Notes: a model not told the origin generated them from the sequence alone. 64,000 bases of DNA from Colwellia demingiae (GCF_007954275.1 NZ_VOLT01000002.1:186001-250000); one strand, 5' to 3'. Shown: positions 1 through 10,003, counted from the first letter of the stretch. Numbers and translations are program-made.

Positions 1-214
1 AACCATCAATGGTTGCGCCTAATAACCCAAGCTCACCAAACTGACGCATGATATTTGGGTCAAAGTCCTCATTACGATTCGCCATTAATACACCAGGCAT
101 TAACTCTTCTTGGCAAAAGGTATGCGCCATGTCACGCACCATTCGTTCATCTTCTGATAATTGGTCGTTAAGTAAAAGTATGTCATCCCAATTGTTTAGT
201 ACTGAATTTGTCAT
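1..214 (-). CDS. gcdH: glutaryl-CoA dehydrogenase, N-terminal part (runs off the window)
   Basis: The first 71 codons are present on the minus strand, starting at the ATG at 214 with a clear GGAGG ribosome site just upstream. The N-terminus contains DQLSEDERMVRD, CQEELMPGVL and FGELGLLGATI, a pattern typical of glutaryl-CoA dehydrogenase in the acyl-CoA dehydrogenase family. This enzyme oxidatively decarboxylates glutaryl-CoA to crotonyl-CoA in lysine and glutarate breakdown, using FAD. Active-site residues lie outside the window. It follows the CoA-transferase gene by 36 bases on the same strand, so the two are probably co-transcribed. The identification rests on the N-terminal motif and the neighbour. 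Confidence 0.8.
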   Translation of the reverse strand, partial: MTNSVLNNWDDILLLNDQLSEDERMVRDMAHTFCQEELMPGVLMANRNEDFDPNIMRQFGELGLLGATIDG

Positions 215-250
215 CTTATTCCTCCGTTATAAATGTAGATTTAGTTAAGT

Positions 251-1423
251 TTACTTTGATTTTAATATTTCATCGGTGTGCTGCCCTAATGTAGGGGGAG
301 CAGCGTGATAAGTAATGGGTGTTTGTGAAAATCTTACCGGATTGCCAACCTGAGGCACTTTACCTGCGGTCGGGTGATCTAGCTCAAAAGCCATTTTACG
401 ATGTTTAATTTGTGGATTTTCAAACACACGGTCAATTGAATTAATTGGACCACAAGGTACATGTACTTCTGAAAGTGCTGCTAACCAATAATCTAATTTT
501 TCTTTGATAAAGTAAGATTCAAGTAAGGGGATAAGTGTTTCACGATGCTTTACTCGTAATGCATTTGTTGCAAACTGTTTATTATCGCCAACATCTATGC
601 AACCCAATACGTTGCAACATTTTTGAAATTGAACATCATTTCCAACGGCTAACAGGATATAACCATCTTGCACTTTCATGGCTTGATATGGAACAATATT
701 TGGATGAGCCGACCCTAATCTTTGTGGCACTTCCCCACTTACTAAATAACTACTGCCTTGATTTGCTAAGCAGGCTACTTGCGTATCTAACAGTGCAATA
801 TCTATCTGTTGACCTTCGTTCGTTTGAGTTCGATGATATAACGCAGCTAAAATACCCGATACAGCATACATACCTGTCATTAAGTCCGTTGTCGCGACTC
901 CTACTTTTTGTGGTCCTCCACCGGGTAACGAATCTTTTTCTCCGGTAATGCTCATCAATCCTCCCATCGCTTGAATCATCGCATCGTAACCCGCTCTATT
1001 CGCATACGGGCCATCTTGGCCAAATCCTGTTATTGAACAATAGATAACATCTTTACGGATATTTTTAATACTCTCATAATCTAAGCCGTATTTTTTTAGC
1101 CCGCCAACCTTATAATTTTCAACGACAATATCTGCTTGTTCTACTAACTTATATATTGCTGCTTGTCCTTCAGGACTTGTCATATCTACTTCAATCGACT
1201 TTTTACCTCGATTAGCGGCAAGGTAATAAGCTGATTCCGCAGTATCATCACCCTGCTCATCTTTCACATAAGGAGGACCCCAGTGGCGAGTATCATCTCC
1301 CTTTTCAGGTCGTTCTATCTTCCACACTTCAGCACCATAATCAGCCAATACTTGTGTAGCCCAAGGGCCTGCTAAAATTCGGCTTAGATCGAGTACTTTA
1401 ATTCCGGTGAGTGGGCCTGCCAT
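251..1423 (-). CDS. CaiB/BaiF CoA-transferase, probable succinyl-CoA:glutarate CoA-transferase
   Basis: A 390-residue family III CoA-transferase, the usual length. The N-terminus has the family signature VLDLSRILAGPW; residue D180 in GVATTDLMTG aligns with the catalytic aspartate that forms the acyl-anhydride with substrate. An AAGGAG site precedes the ATG at 1423. It lies directly upstream of gcdH, and in many proteobacteria a CaiB-type protein (GcdG, related to mammalian SUGCT) paired with GcdH activates glutarate with CoA from succinyl-CoA. Substrate assignment is inference from that pairing; the family alone would also allow other dicarboxylates or carnitine-like acids. It is divergent from the aldehyde dehydrogenase across a 254-base gap. 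Confidence 0.8.
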   Translation of the reverse strand: MAGPLTGIKVLDLSRILAGPWATQVLADYGAEVWKIERPEKGDDTRHWGPPYVKDEQGDDTAESAYYLAANRGKKSIEVDMTSPEGQAAIYKLVEQADIVVENYKVGGLKKYGLDYESIKNIRKDVIYCSITGFGQDGPYANRAGYDAMIQAMGGLMSITGEKDSLPGGGPQKVGVATTDLMTGMYAVSGILAALYHRTQTNEGQQIDIALLDTQVACLANQGSSYLVSGEVPQRLGSAHPNIVPYQAMKVQDGYILLAVGNDVQFQKCCNVLGCIDVGDNKQFATNALRVKHRETLIPLLESYFIKEKLDYWLAALSEVHVPCGPINSIDRVFENPQIKHRKMAFELDHPTAGKVPQVGNPVRFSQTPITYHAAPPTLGQHTDEILKSK

Positions 1424-1540
1424 TAAATGCTCCTTAAGTGAGAGTGATGATTACTACGCTTTTAAGTTAAAAAACTGAGGCACCATTTACCTCATGATAA
1501 ATCCACTGAGTCGATTACAAATTCAAAGGAAACATATCCA

Positions 1541-1552
1541 TTTTTTACATAA
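1541..1552. promoter_or_regulatory. 12-base motif TTTTTTACATAA shared with the puuA-puuD gap
   Basis: The string TTTTTTACATAA occurs here, 126 bases before the aldehyde dehydrogenase start, and again at 13358-13369 between the divergent puuA and puuD genes. In both places a TTTAT follows within a few bases. It may be part of an operator for the nearby PuuR-type regulator, but in DNA this AT-rich chance recurrence is a real alternative. Confidence 0.2.
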
Positions 1553-1677
1553 CCGTTTATAACCTTATTGAAGTGTTATTTACAACAAAATTTTAATATT
1601 TATTGATGTTTTACGCTTTATTGTTTATTTTATCCAACACTAGAATTATTTAAAATATGCTATAAGGCAATGTGTTT

Positions 1678-3096
1678 ATGAAAAATTTAAGCCACTTTTA
1701 TATTAACGGACAATGGGTCTCTCCAGAAAAACCAAATGACTTTATCGTTGAAAATCCTTCAAATGAACGTCAAATTGGTATTATTTCTCTAGGCACTACT
1801 GTTGATGTTGATAAAGCCGTTACCGCGGCTAGAAACGCATTTAATCATTACGGTTTTAGTTCAAGAGAAGAGCGTATTGCACTATTAGAGAAACTATTAA
1901 GTGCCTATATGAATCGTTATGACGAAATGGCGCAGGCTATTTCCCAAGAAATGGGCGCGCCAATCGATTTTGCCACGGCTGCTCAAGCTGATTGTGGCCG
2001 AGGTCATATTCAAACGGCATTAGATGCTTTAAAAAATTACGAATTTCAGCACACCTCAGGAAATGCCACCATAACTCATGAGCCGATAGGTGTTTGTGGA
2101 TTTATTACGCCGTGGAACTGGCCGATTAATCAAATTGTTTGCAAAGTTGCTCCCGCATTAGCTACAGGTTGCACCGTGGTCTTAAAACCAAGTGAAATTG
2201 CGCCTTTATCGGCCCATGTTTTTGCCAAAATAATTGATGATGCCGGTTTCCCAGCAGGGGTTTTTAATCTGGTTAATGGTGATGGAATGGGCGTTGGCTC
2301 TGCCATATCATCTCACCAAGATATTGATATGGTTTCTTTTACTGGCTCAACTAGAGCAGGCTCATTAATTTCAAAATCTGCCGCAGATACCGTAAAGCGA
2401 GTGGCATTAGAATTAGGCGGTAAATCACCGAACATTATATTTGACGATGTAGACCTAGAAGCTATCGTGACCAAAGGTGTTATCGGCTGTATGGAAAATA
2501 CGGGTCAATCATGTAATGCACCAACACGCATGCTAGTGCAAGAGTCCGTTTATGATGATGCAGTAAAAATAGCGACTCAAGTGGCTAATAACATAAAAGT
2601 CGATAGTGCTGATAAGCCAGGTAATCATATTGGGCCATTAGTTAGCAAAGCCCACTTTGATAAAGTACAAAGCATGATCAAAGAAGCCATAGAATCAGGT
2701 GCTACATTATCAGCCGGTGGACTCGGTAAGCCTGAAGGTTTTGAATTGGGTCATTTCACCAAACCGACAATATTTTCAAATGTGAACAATAAAATGAACA
2801 TCGCGCAAGATGAAGTATTTGGCCCCGTTCTGGTGATCATTCCTTTCAAAGATGAGCAAGAAGCGATCACGTTAGCAAACGATTCTCCTTATGGTTTAGC
2901 TGCCTATATCAATACTCCTGACGAAACAAAAGCGAGCCGTGTTGCAAGGCAGATGAGAGCCGGCATGGTAAGGATTAACTGGGCTTCACATCATTACACC
3001 TCTCCGTTTGGTGGTTATAAACAATCAGGAAACGGTCGTGAGTGGGGAACCTATGGCTTTGACGATTATTTAGAAATTAAAGCGACCAGTCGTTAG
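1678..3096 (+). CDS. NAD(P)-dependent aldehyde dehydrogenase
   Basis: About 472 residues, full length for the ALDH superfamily. It has the oxyanion Asn at N147 (TPWNWP), general base E245 in LELGGKSPN and catalytic Cys at C279 in GQSCNAPTR. The track-style start would be a GTG at 1672, but an in-frame ATG at 1678 gives the natural N-terminus MKNLSHFYINGQW, and AAGG at about 1663 could serve either. The sequence resembles the CddD/DhaS-like branch of ALDHs rather than an obvious PuuC. Its neighbours (glutarate CoA-transferase on one side, polyamine genes on the other) suggest oxidation of glutarate semialdehyde or an aminoaldehyde, but the substrate cannot be read from sequence. Confidence 0.85.
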   Translation: MKNLSHFYINGQWVSPEKPNDFIVENPSNERQIGIISLGTTVDVDKAVTAARNAFNHYGFSSREERIALLEKLLSAYMNRYDEMAQAISQEMGAPIDFATAAQADCGRGHIQTALDALKNYEFQHTSGNATITHEPIGVCGFITPWNWPINQIVCKVAPALATGCTVVLKPSEIAPLSAHVFAKIIDDAGFPAGVFNLVNGDGMGVGSAISSHQDIDMVSFTGSTRAGSLISKSAADTVKRVALELGGKSPNIIFDDVDLEAIVTKGVIGCMENTGQSCNAPTRMLVQESVYDDAVKIATQVANNIKVDSADKPGNHIGPLVSKAHFDKVQSMIKEAIESGATLSAGGLGKPEGFELGHFTKPTIFSNVNNKMNIAQDEVFGPVLVIIPFKDEQEAITLANDSPYGLAAYINTPDETKASRVARQMRAGMVRINWASHHYTSPFGGYKQSGNGREWGTYGFDDYLEIKATSR

Positions 3097-3137
3097 GTTC
3101 TATTGAACTTACAAGATTGTTTTTGCAGCGATTTTGG

Positions 3138-3211
3138 GGTGTTTAGACAAGGCAGAGTCTTTGTCATGTGGTTGTTCAGGACAATACGCTCCTGCATTGT
3201 CTAATAACACC
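3138..3211. repeat. imperfect inverted repeat after the aldehyde dehydrogenase
   Basis: The arm GGTGTTTAGACAA (3138-3150) pairs with TTGTCTAATAACACC (3197-3211) apart from small bulges, and a second pair GACAAT/ATTGTC sits inside. It begins about 40 bases after the stop codon. It could be a transcription-end hairpin without a T-run or a small mobile repeat. Confidence 0.45.
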
Positions 3212-3284
3212 ATCCATGTCGCGTCACATAAAAAGATGATAACGCCGTAAAAATAACCAACAAACGCTGTCCGAAGAATTCGAC

Positions 3285-3368
3285 TAAAAACGTTTTACTT
3301 TTTGTTAAGTAGTATTTGCCTAGAGTTACTAGGCTGCACACTACTCGCCGCGAATAAAACGTTTTACT
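3285..3368. repeat. nested palindromic structure upstream of potF
   Basis: Several symmetric pairs are nested around one centre: TAAAAACGTTTTACT (3285-3299) with ATAAAACGTTTTACT (3354-3368), AGTAGT (3308-3313) with ACTACT (3340-3345), and GCCTAG (3318-3323) with CTAGGC (3329-3334). The rest of the 505-base gap, to potF, shows no gene; the potF promoter should lie between here and 3600. Confidence 0.45.
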
Positions 3369-3601
3369 CTCTTAAAAAAAAGCGAACAAAGTTTAACCGC
3401 TAAAGTTCAACAGACCCTCGTCTTTGAAATTTTAATTATATTTACTTAGAAGCTTTAATTTCCCCTAAAAGGGTGTTGATTTATTTACCTGACTATGTTT
3501 TTATAAGTAAGGATTGAAGAATATATTTAACACGAAAGCATCATTCTGAGTTTTAAAAGAGCTTTATTAAGTAAATAACAAACAAAAACAGGGTATGAAC
3601 T

Positions 3602-4687
3602 ATGAAAAAGAAAAGTATATTACTAATAACAACAATGCTTGCTTCACTGGCCGCATCTGCATCAGATAAAGTAGTTAACGTTTATAACTGGTCAGATTAT
3701 ATTGACCCTGCAGCGATTAAACAGTTTGAGAAAGAAACAGGTATCAAAGTTAACTACGATGTTTATGATTCTAATGAAATCCTCGAAGCTAAATTGATGG
3801 CCGGTGGTTCAGGTTATGATGTTGTGGTACCAACAGGTTCGTTTTTAGAACGACAAGCAAAAGCGGGTATTTACGCACAAATCGATAAAAACAACCTGTC
3901 CAATTACAATAACATTGATAAAGCAATGGCTGGTAAAATGGCGCTTCATGATCCAGGTAACAAGCACAGTGTGCCTTATACTTGGGGAACGATTGGTCTA
4001 GGTATTAATACGGATATGGTTAAAGCGCGCTTAGGTGATGTGGAACTTAATAGCTTAGATCTTATCTTTAAGCCTGAAGTCGCAGCGAAGCTAGCTGATT
4101 GTGGTATTGGCATTTTAGACTCACCCGCTGAAGTTATGTCTATCGCATTAAACTATGCTGGTTTAGATCCTAATTCTGAAAGTGATAAAGATCTTAAAGC
4201 AACAAAAGCGATGATTAAAAAGGCTCGTCCTCATTATAAATACTTTGACTCAAGCCGCCTAATTGCTGATTTAGCCAATGGCGACATTTGTGTAGCGTTA
4301 GGTTATAACGGCGATATGTTGCAAGCTAATAGTCGTGCAAGTGAAGCTGGACAAGGCATTAAAGTAGAATACTTAATTCCTAAAGAAGGCACCATTGCTT
4401 GGTTCGATATGATGGCAATTCCTGCTGATGCGCCTCACAAGAAAGAAGCTTATGCCTTTATCAACTACATACTAAAAGCTGAAACAGGTGCTGGTATTTC
4501 TAACTATGTTTATTATGCTGTTGCTAATGAAGCTGCTACTAAGTTTGTTAACGACGACATTAAATCAAATATCGGTATTTATCCGGTTGGTGAAACAAAA
4601 GAAAACCTGTTTTCTCAACTTGCTCACACCTCTCGTTTTGATCGTAAATTAACGCGTGCGTGGACACAAATAAAAACAGGTAGATAG
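3602..4687 (+). CDS. potF: polyamine ABC transporter, periplasmic binding protein
   Basis: A 361-residue periplasmic solute-binding protein with signal peptide MKKKSILLITTMLASLAASA and a mature start that reads KVVNVYNWSDYIDPA, the hallmark of the PotD/PotF spermidine/putrescine-binding family. Length matches PotF (about 370). It captures polyamine, probably putrescine given the puu genes downstream, and delivers it to PotHI. It is the first gene of potFGHI and is separated from potG by a stem-loop at 4702-4726, which would allow the binding protein to be made in excess. Putrescine versus spermidine preference is inferred from context only. Confidence 0.92.
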   Translation: MKKKSILLITTMLASLAASASDKVVNVYNWSDYIDPAAIKQFEKETGIKVNYDVYDSNEILEAKLMAGGSGYDVVVPTGSFLERQAKAGIYAQIDKNNLSNYNNIDKAMAGKMALHDPGNKHSVPYTWGTIGLGINTDMVKARLGDVELNSLDLIFKPEVAAKLADCGIGILDSPAEVMSIALNYAGLDPNSESDKDLKATKAMIKKARPHYKYFDSSRLIADLANGDICVALGYNGDMLQANSRASEAGQGIKVEYLIPKEGTIAWFDMMAIPADAPHKKEAYAFINYILKAETGAGISNYVYYAVANEAATKFVNDDIKSNIGIYPVGETKENLFSQLAHTSRFDRKLTRAWTQIKTGR

Positions 4688-4701
4688 TTTTAATCATTGA
4701 T

Positions 4702-4726
4702 CATAAGGGCATTGGCTGCCCTTATG
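4702..4726 (+). terminator. stem-loop between potF and potG
   Basis: CATAAGGGCA and TGCCCTTATG form a perfect 10-bp stem around a five-base loop, followed by only a short T-run. This looks like a partial terminator or 3'-end protector that raises PotF over PotGHI, as in many binding-protein operons. Confidence 0.65.
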
Positions 4727-4816
4727 TTTTAAGGCATTAATTTGCTCTTATTCATCAGAACCTAATAACAATAACAAACATCTAAATCCTGTAGAAAATA
4801 TCCCTAGGAATCTCGA

Positions 4817-5947
4817 ATGACTCAAGAAACAACTATGCCTCTTTGGAAACAAGATGGCGCTAAACCTTTTATTCAAATAAAAAACGTTACTAAAAAGTTC
4901 GGTGAATTTACCGCTGTAGATAATGTTTCATTAGATATTTATGAAAATGAATTATTTTGTTTATTAGGAGGTTCGGGATCAGGAAAAAGTACCCTGTTAA
5001 GGATATTGGCAGGCTTTGAAGATTTGACCTCTGGTCAGGTACTCATCGATGGCGTTGATATGGCTAATATTGAACCATGGAATCGACCGATAAATATGAT
5101 GTTTCAGTCATACGCATTATTCCCTCATATGTCCGTCGCAAAGAATATTGCTTTTGGTTTAAAGCGAGACAATGTTCCCAAAAAAGAAATCGAACAACGT
5201 GTTGCTGAAATGCTTAGCATGATGCAAATAGAAGCATTTGCTGATAGAAAACCTGACCAACTATCAGGTGGCCAGCGTCAGCGTGTCGCTTTAGCTAGAT
5301 CACTGATCAAACGCCCTAAATTACTTTTACTTGATGAACCTTTAGGCGCATTAGATAAAAAACTTAGAGAAGAAACTCAATTTGAACTAGTCAATATTCA
5401 AGATAAATTAGGCGTTACCTTTGTTGTGGTAACTCATGACCAAGAAGAAGCCATGACTCTGGCTACCCGCATTGGCGTCATGGGTAATGGTATTATTACC
5501 CAAGTTGATGAACCTCGCGATGTTTATGAATACCCAAGCAGCCGTTTTGTTGCAGAATTTGTTGGCTCTATTAATTTATTTGAGGGTCGTATTTATGAAG
5601 ATGAAGTTGAGCATGTAAAAATAAAGTCAAAAGAAGCTGGCTGTAACTTTTTTGTAAATCATGGCATTAGCTGTGCACCAAATCAAAAAGTGACCGTTGC
5701 TGTTCGTCCTGAAAAAATGAAAGTCACCCGAAGAAAGCCAGACCAAGAATATAACTGCTTGCACGGTCAAATCATCGACATTGCCTATATGGGCAACCTT
5801 TCAATTTTTAGGGTCAAGTTGAAGAGTGGCGTAATTGTTCGTGTCACCTTACCTAATCTTGTCAGAGAAAACCGCAATCCATTAACATGGGATGACTTTG
5901 TTTACCTTGCATGGGATGACGACAGCAGCGTGGTATTAACATCATGA
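4817..5947 (+). CDS. potG: polyamine ABC transporter ATP-binding protein
   Basis: A 376-residue ABC ATPase with Walker A GGSGSGKST, signature LSGGQRQRVALARS, Walker B LLLLDEPLGALD and the switch histidine in VVTHDQEEA. A C-terminal TOBE-like regulatory domain (about residues 290-375, with VAVRPEKM) marks the PotA/PotG group. It powers uptake through PotH and PotI at the inner membrane. The last four bases overlap the potH start (ATGA), so translation is probably coupled. Confidence 0.93.
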   Translation: MTQETTMPLWKQDGAKPFIQIKNVTKKFGEFTAVDNVSLDIYENELFCLLGGSGSGKSTLLRILAGFEDLTSGQVLIDGVDMANIEPWNRPINMMFQSYALFPHMSVAKNIAFGLKRDNVPKKEIEQRVAEMLSMMQIEAFADRKPDQLSGGQRQRVALARSLIKRPKLLLLDEPLGALDKKLREETQFELVNIQDKLGVTFVVVTHDQEEAMTLATRIGVMGNGIITQVDEPRDVYEYPSSRFVAEFVGSINLFEGRIYEDEVEHVKIKSKEAGCNFFVNHGISCAPNQKVTVAVRPEKMKVTRRKPDQEYNCLHGQIIDIAYMGNLSIFRVKLKSGVIVRVTLPNLVRENRNPLTWDDFVYLAWDDDSSVVLTS

Positions 5948-6897
5948 GTAAAGTAACCGGCACTTTTTGGCTCGGTCGTTATGACACAGTCAAAACTCGA
6001 TTTAGTTCATTAAAGAAAATTCGCTGGGGTAGATATTCTGTTATCTCTATCCCTTCATTATGGTTAGCCTTATTTTTCTTTATTCCTTTTTTAGTTGTGT
6101 TTAAAATTTCACTGGCTGAATCTGCTATAGCTGTACCTCCTTATACAGATATGTTTGCTTGGAATGTAGAAGATGCAATTATTGATGTAAAAATAAAACT
6201 CGGAAATTATTTATACCTTTTTGAAGACTCCTTTTATTTAGATGCCTATTTAAGTTCAGTTAAGATCGCCGCTGTCTCTACTTTTTTTACTTTATTAATT
6301 GGCTTTCCTATGGCCTATTTTATTGCAAGTAAAACAGGCACCATGCGAACGCTTTTATTAACGCTTGTTATCTTACCTTTTTGGACTTCATTTTTATTAA
6401 GAGTTTATGCCTGGATGGGTTTTCTTAAAAAGAACGGTATTGTGAATGAGTTTTTACAAGGCATTGGCCTTATCGATCAACCTATTCAAATGTTACAAAC
6501 CGACTTTGCCGTATACATTGGTATTGTCTACACCTACTTACCTTTTATGATATTACCTTTGTATACCACCTTAGAAAAACTAGATGGTAGCTTAATTGAA
6601 GCATCTAAAGATCTGGGTGCAGGTCCAATTAGAACCTTTTTCTTGATTACCTTACCCATGTCTATGCCCGGTATTTTAGCGGGTTGTTTATTAGTGTTTA
6701 TACCTGCCGTTGGGGAATTTGTTATTCCTGCTTTATTAGGTGCGTCTGACACATTAATGATAGGTCGAGTGCTTTGGGATGAGTTCTTCCAGAATAGAGA
6801 CTGGCCAATGGCCTCAGCAGTGGCGACCATGATGTTACTTATTTTAGTTGTTCCTATTATGTTTTTACGTAATGGCAAAAAAGAAGGAGTTGAATAA
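5944..6897 (+). CDS. potH: polyamine ABC transporter permease
   Basis: A 317-residue inner-membrane protein of the PotB/PotH permease family. A cytoplasmic N-terminus precedes a first membrane segment at about residues 35-57, and later segments carry the EAA loop EASKDLGAGPIRTFFLITLP that docks on the ATPase. It overlaps potG by four bases and potI by one base, showing tight operon packing. It forms the heterodimeric channel with PotI. Confidence 0.92.
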   Translation: MSKVTGTFWLGRYDTVKTRFSSLKKIRWGRYSVISIPSLWLALFFFIPFLVVFKISLAESAIAVPPYTDMFAWNVEDAIIDVKIKLGNYLYLFEDSFYLDAYLSSVKIAAVSTFFTLLIGFPMAYFIASKTGTMRTLLLTLVILPFWTSFLLRVYAWMGFLKKNGIVNEFLQGIGLIDQPIQMLQTDFAVYIGIVYTYLPFMILPLYTTLEKLDGSLIEASKDLGAGPIRTFFLITLPMSMPGILAGCLLVFIPAVGEFVIPALLGASDTLMIGRVLWDEFFQNRDWPMASAVATMMLLILVVPIMFLRNGKKEGVE

Positions 6898-7700
6898 TGA
6901 CTAGAAATTCAAAGTTTTTATCAATCTCATCGTTATTTGGATTTATATTTCTTTATGCGCCGATACTTTCATTAATTATTTATAGCTTTAACAAATCTAA
7001 GCTAGTGACGGTATGGGGTGGCTGGTCTGTTAAATGGTATGCTGAATTATTTAACAACCAACAAATTATTGATGCGGCCATAGTGAGTTTGAAAGTTGCG
7101 TTTATAACCGCAACGCTATCCGTTATTCTCGGGGTTTTGGCTGGCTATGTGCTAAGTCGAATGGGTAAGTTTCCTGGTAAATTGATCGTTTCAGGTTGGA
7201 TAAGTGCACCGCTTATTATGCCTGAAGTGATCACCGGTTTATCATTATTATTATTGTTCGTTTCTTTAGAGAACTTAATAGGCTGGCCCGCAGGACGAGG
7301 TATTACCACGATTATTATTGCCCATACTACCTTTTGTATGGCCTATGTTGCGGTAATTGTGCAGTCTCGCTTGTCACAGATGGATGACTCATTAGAAGAA
7401 GCTGCCATGGATTTAGGTGCAAAACCACATAGTTTGTTTTTTCTAATCACCTTACCCATTATCTCTCCCGCGATAATTTCTGGTTGGTTACTGGCGTTTA
7501 CTATGTCGTTAGATGACTTGGTTATTGCGAGTTTTGTTTCCGGCCCGGGTAACAGTACTCTGCCTATGGTTATATTTTCTAAGATAAGACTAGGGGTGTC
7601 ACCTGAAGTCAACGCACTGGCAACAATCATGATATTAATTGTCGCAATTGGTGTAGTAGCAGCTATGTGGCAAATGAGAAAAAAGGAAACAACACTCTAA
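6897..7700 (+). CDS. potI: polyamine ABC transporter permease
   Basis: A 267-residue permease of the PotC/PotI family with six predicted membrane segments and the EAA loop EEAAMDLGAKPHSLFFLITL. It starts at the ATG within TAATG, overlapping the potH stop codon by one base. It is the last gene of the importer operon, followed by a terminator at 7729-7762. Confidence 0.92.
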   Translation: MTRNSKFLSISSLFGFIFLYAPILSLIIYSFNKSKLVTVWGGWSVKWYAELFNNQQIIDAAIVSLKVAFITATLSVILGVLAGYVLSRMGKFPGKLIVSGWISAPLIMPEVITGLSLLLLFVSLENLIGWPAGRGITTIIIAHTTFCMAYVAVIVQSRLSQMDDSLEEAAMDLGAKPHSLFFLITLPIISPAIISGWLLAFTMSLDDLVIASFVSGPGNSTLPMVIFSKIRLGVSPEVNALATIMILIVAIGVVAAMWQMRKKETTL

Positions 7701-7728
7701 ATATCTCTCATTGTTAGTATCATTTATT

Positions 7729-7762
7729 AAGGTTGTATCGTTTTACTTTACAACCTTTTTTC
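7729..7762 (+). terminator. rho-independent terminator after potI
   Basis: AAGGTTGT and ACAACCTT pair across a 13-base loop and run into TTTTTTC. It ends the potFGHI transcript just before the chemoreceptor gene. Confidence 0.7.
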
Positions 7763-7781
7763 TTTACAACCTCTACTCTAG

Positions 7782-9902
7782 ATGGGCTTGTACTACATGA
7801 ATAAATCTGTAAAAACAAAAATTATATTTTCCACTCTACTATTACTTGTTATAACAATAACGTCATTATTAATAGTCTCCTCAATCTCCGTTGATAAAAC
7901 CGCAACCTCTTTGTCCACTTACCTTAAGCCGAAAATTAAAGAAAGTAGTTTAATGCCAATGGTTATTGCGGCAGACGCTGAAACGGCAAGAAATGAAGTG
8001 TTTTTTGGTCAAGTAATCAATGAAGCTAACCGTCTTGCAAGTGACATTGCTTTTTTACGTGTGCAATTTCGTGCACTTTTTTTATCTGCTGAAGATGTTC
8101 GCCATATTTTAAATATGTATATCAAAAGTGCTATGGAAAGTAATCGATCAGCCGTTGGCGTTTATGCTGTTTTTCTTCCCAATGCACTTGATGGGGCAGA
8201 TGAAGTAAATAGAGGGGCAGATGATCTAGCAACAAATGAAGCAGGAAGGTTTGCTGTTTATTGGGCGTTTAACGAACAAGGTGAGGCTGTTGAAGAAATA
8301 ATGCCTGAGGAGATGATTAACGATACGAGTCCTAATTCAACAGGACAACCCTACAACTCTTGGTTTACTTGCCCTATTGAAAAACAACAAAATTGTTTAT
8401 TAGAACCTTATGTCGACAAAGTTGATGGTAAAAACATATTAATGACCTCAATAGCTATACCCATTAAATTCGCTAATAAAGTCGTTGGGGTTGTGGGTAT
8501 TGATATCGCATTAGCTGATATTCAAACAAAAGCAGAAGAATTCTCCACTAAAATTGCTGATGGCAATAGTCGAGTATTAATTGTGTCTGAAGATAATGCG
8601 GTGATAGCTGATTCTAACAATAGTGCTAATCAAGGGGCTTTATTTTCTGAAATAATTAAAAGCACTGAGTTAAATGAAGGTATTAGTGAAAATGATCGCA
8701 GTTTTACTTTGGTGAAACGTATTCATTTAGGTGGGATCGCTCAGTGGAGTATTTATACCGAAGTACCTAAAAAATATATTACTGATGAAGTTAATCAGAC
8801 CATGACAGTATTAGATAAAGGCACTAAAGACCAACTTACCAGTGTACTTTATATGAGTTTGTTGGTGTTAATCATCGGTAGTATTATAATCTTTATCATG
8901 GCTGAAAAATTAACAGTCCCCTTAAGGGCTGTAGCAGACGCTTTAAAACAAATTGCCAGTGGTGATGCAGATTTAACTCAACGTATCAAGGTTAATTCAA
9001 AAGATGAAACGGGTCAGCTTGCCCATTCTTTTAACCAGTTTGTAGAAGGGCTTGCGAATATTGTAGGTCAGTTTTCAGAAGGTGTTAAAACCACCTTTTC
9101 TGCTTCTGAAACAGGTAAAGCGTTATCAACAACGACAAACTCACAATTAGCTAGCCAACAACTCATGATTGAAATGGTCGCTACCGCAGCAGAGGAAATG
9201 TCACAAACCTCTACCGATGTTGCGCAAAATGCAGTCTCAACCGCTGATGCGACTAAAGAGGTTAAAAGTGCCGCATCAAACGGTATTATTAAATTAAAGC
9301 AAACCACCAGCACCATTTCGAAACTGGCGGAACAGATGCAGTATTCAAACGGGCAAGTAGATAAACTATCAACCAATAGCGATAATATCGTGAATGTATT
9401 AAACGTGATTAAGTCAGTTGCAGAACAAACTAATTTACTTGCCTTAAACGCGGCCATCGAAGCAGCAAGAGCAGGTGAATTAGGTCGCGGTTTTGCCGTT
9501 GTTGCTGATGAAGTTAGGGCACTCGCGGGTAGAACGGCCAGCTCAGTATTTGAAATTGAAGGCGTCATTAATGAGCTACAAGTTTCAACGAAAGAAATGG
9601 TTGCAACCATCAGTGAAAACGTTAAAAGAGCCGAGGCTTGCACGGAACAAGCACAGGAAACGCAAACTATCTTTGAAGTCATTGAGCAAGAAGTCACTAA
9701 TATGACTGATATGGCGGCAAATATTGCCTCTGCCGCTGAAGAGCAAAGTCATGTCTCTGAAGAGATCAGTAGTACTTTACAAAATATAAATACCACCACT
9801 GACGAGCTTGCACAAAGTGCTCAGCAGACCTTAAAAGTGAGTGAAGAGCTGCTTGTTTCAGGACAAGATCAAGAACAGCTCATCGGGCGATTTAAGTTTT
9901 AA
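7782..9902 (+). CDS. methyl-accepting chemotaxis protein with dCache sensor domain
   Basis: A 706-residue chemoreceptor: first membrane helix at about residues 15-35, a long periplasmic dCache_1-type domain (to about 350) with [11 protein letters not shown] and [14 protein letters not shown], a second helix at about 360-380, HAMP, and a cytoplasmic signalling domain whose hairpin tip contains [17 protein letters not shown] second in-frame ATG at 7797 could be the true start; neither has a strong ribosome site. It lies directly after the polyamine importer and before puu genes, which suggests it senses polyamines or related amines like the McpU-type receptors. That ligand is inference from position. 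Confidence 0.88.
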   Translation: MGLYYMNKSVKTKIIFSTLLLLVITITSLLIVSSISVDKTATSLSTYLKPKIKESSLMPMVIAADAETARNEVFFGQVINEANRLASDIAFLRVQFRALFLSAEDVRHILNMYIKSAMESNRSAVGVYAVFLPNALDGADEVNRGADDLATNEAGRFAVYWAFNEQGEAVEEIMPEEMINDTSPNSTGQPYNSWFTCPIEKQQNCLLEPYVDKVDGKNILMTSIAIPIKFANKVVGVVGIDIALADIQTKAEEFSTKIADGNSRVLIVSEDNAVIADSNNSANQGALFSEIIKSTELNEGISENDRSFTLVKRIHLGGIAQWSIYTEVPKKYITDEVNQTMTVLDKGTKDQLTSVLYMSLLVLIIGSIIIFIMAEKLTVPLRAVADALKQIASGDADLTQRIKVNSKDETGQLAHSFNQFVEGLANIVGQFSEGVKTTFSASETGKALSTTTNSQLASQQLMIEMVATAAEEMSQTSTDVAQNAVSTADATKEVKSAASNGIIKLKQTTSTISKLAEQMQYSNGQVDKLSTNSDNIVNVLNVIKSVAEQTNLLALNAAIEAARAGELGRGFAVVADEVRALAGRTASSVFEIEGVINELQVSTKEMVATISENVKRAEACTEQAQETQTIFEVIEQEVTNMTDMAANIASAAEEQSHVSEEISSTLQNINTTTDELAQSAQQTLKVSEELLVSGQDQEQLIGRFKF

Positions 9903-9956
9903 GTCATCGGTTCACTGATTTGATAGTTAATTTGATAAGTCATAAATTAACGGCAA

Positions 9957-9990
9957 TAAAAAAGCTAACAACAAGTTGTTAGCTTTTTTT
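9957..9990 (+). terminator. rho-independent terminator after the chemoreceptor
   Basis: AAAAAGCTAACAA and TTGTTAGCTTTTT form a strong stem with a four-base CAAG loop and a T-run. It can work in both directions, but lies 55 bases after the chemoreceptor stop. Confidence 0.85.
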
Positions 9991-10003
9991 GTTTACATGA
10001 GCA

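Noticed and set aside
9068-9697. Long open frame (209 codons) on the minus strand
   Set aside because: It lies fully inside the chemoreceptor signalling domain; its composition (Ser, Leu, Val, Ala-rich) is the mirror of an alanine-rich helical domain on the other strand.
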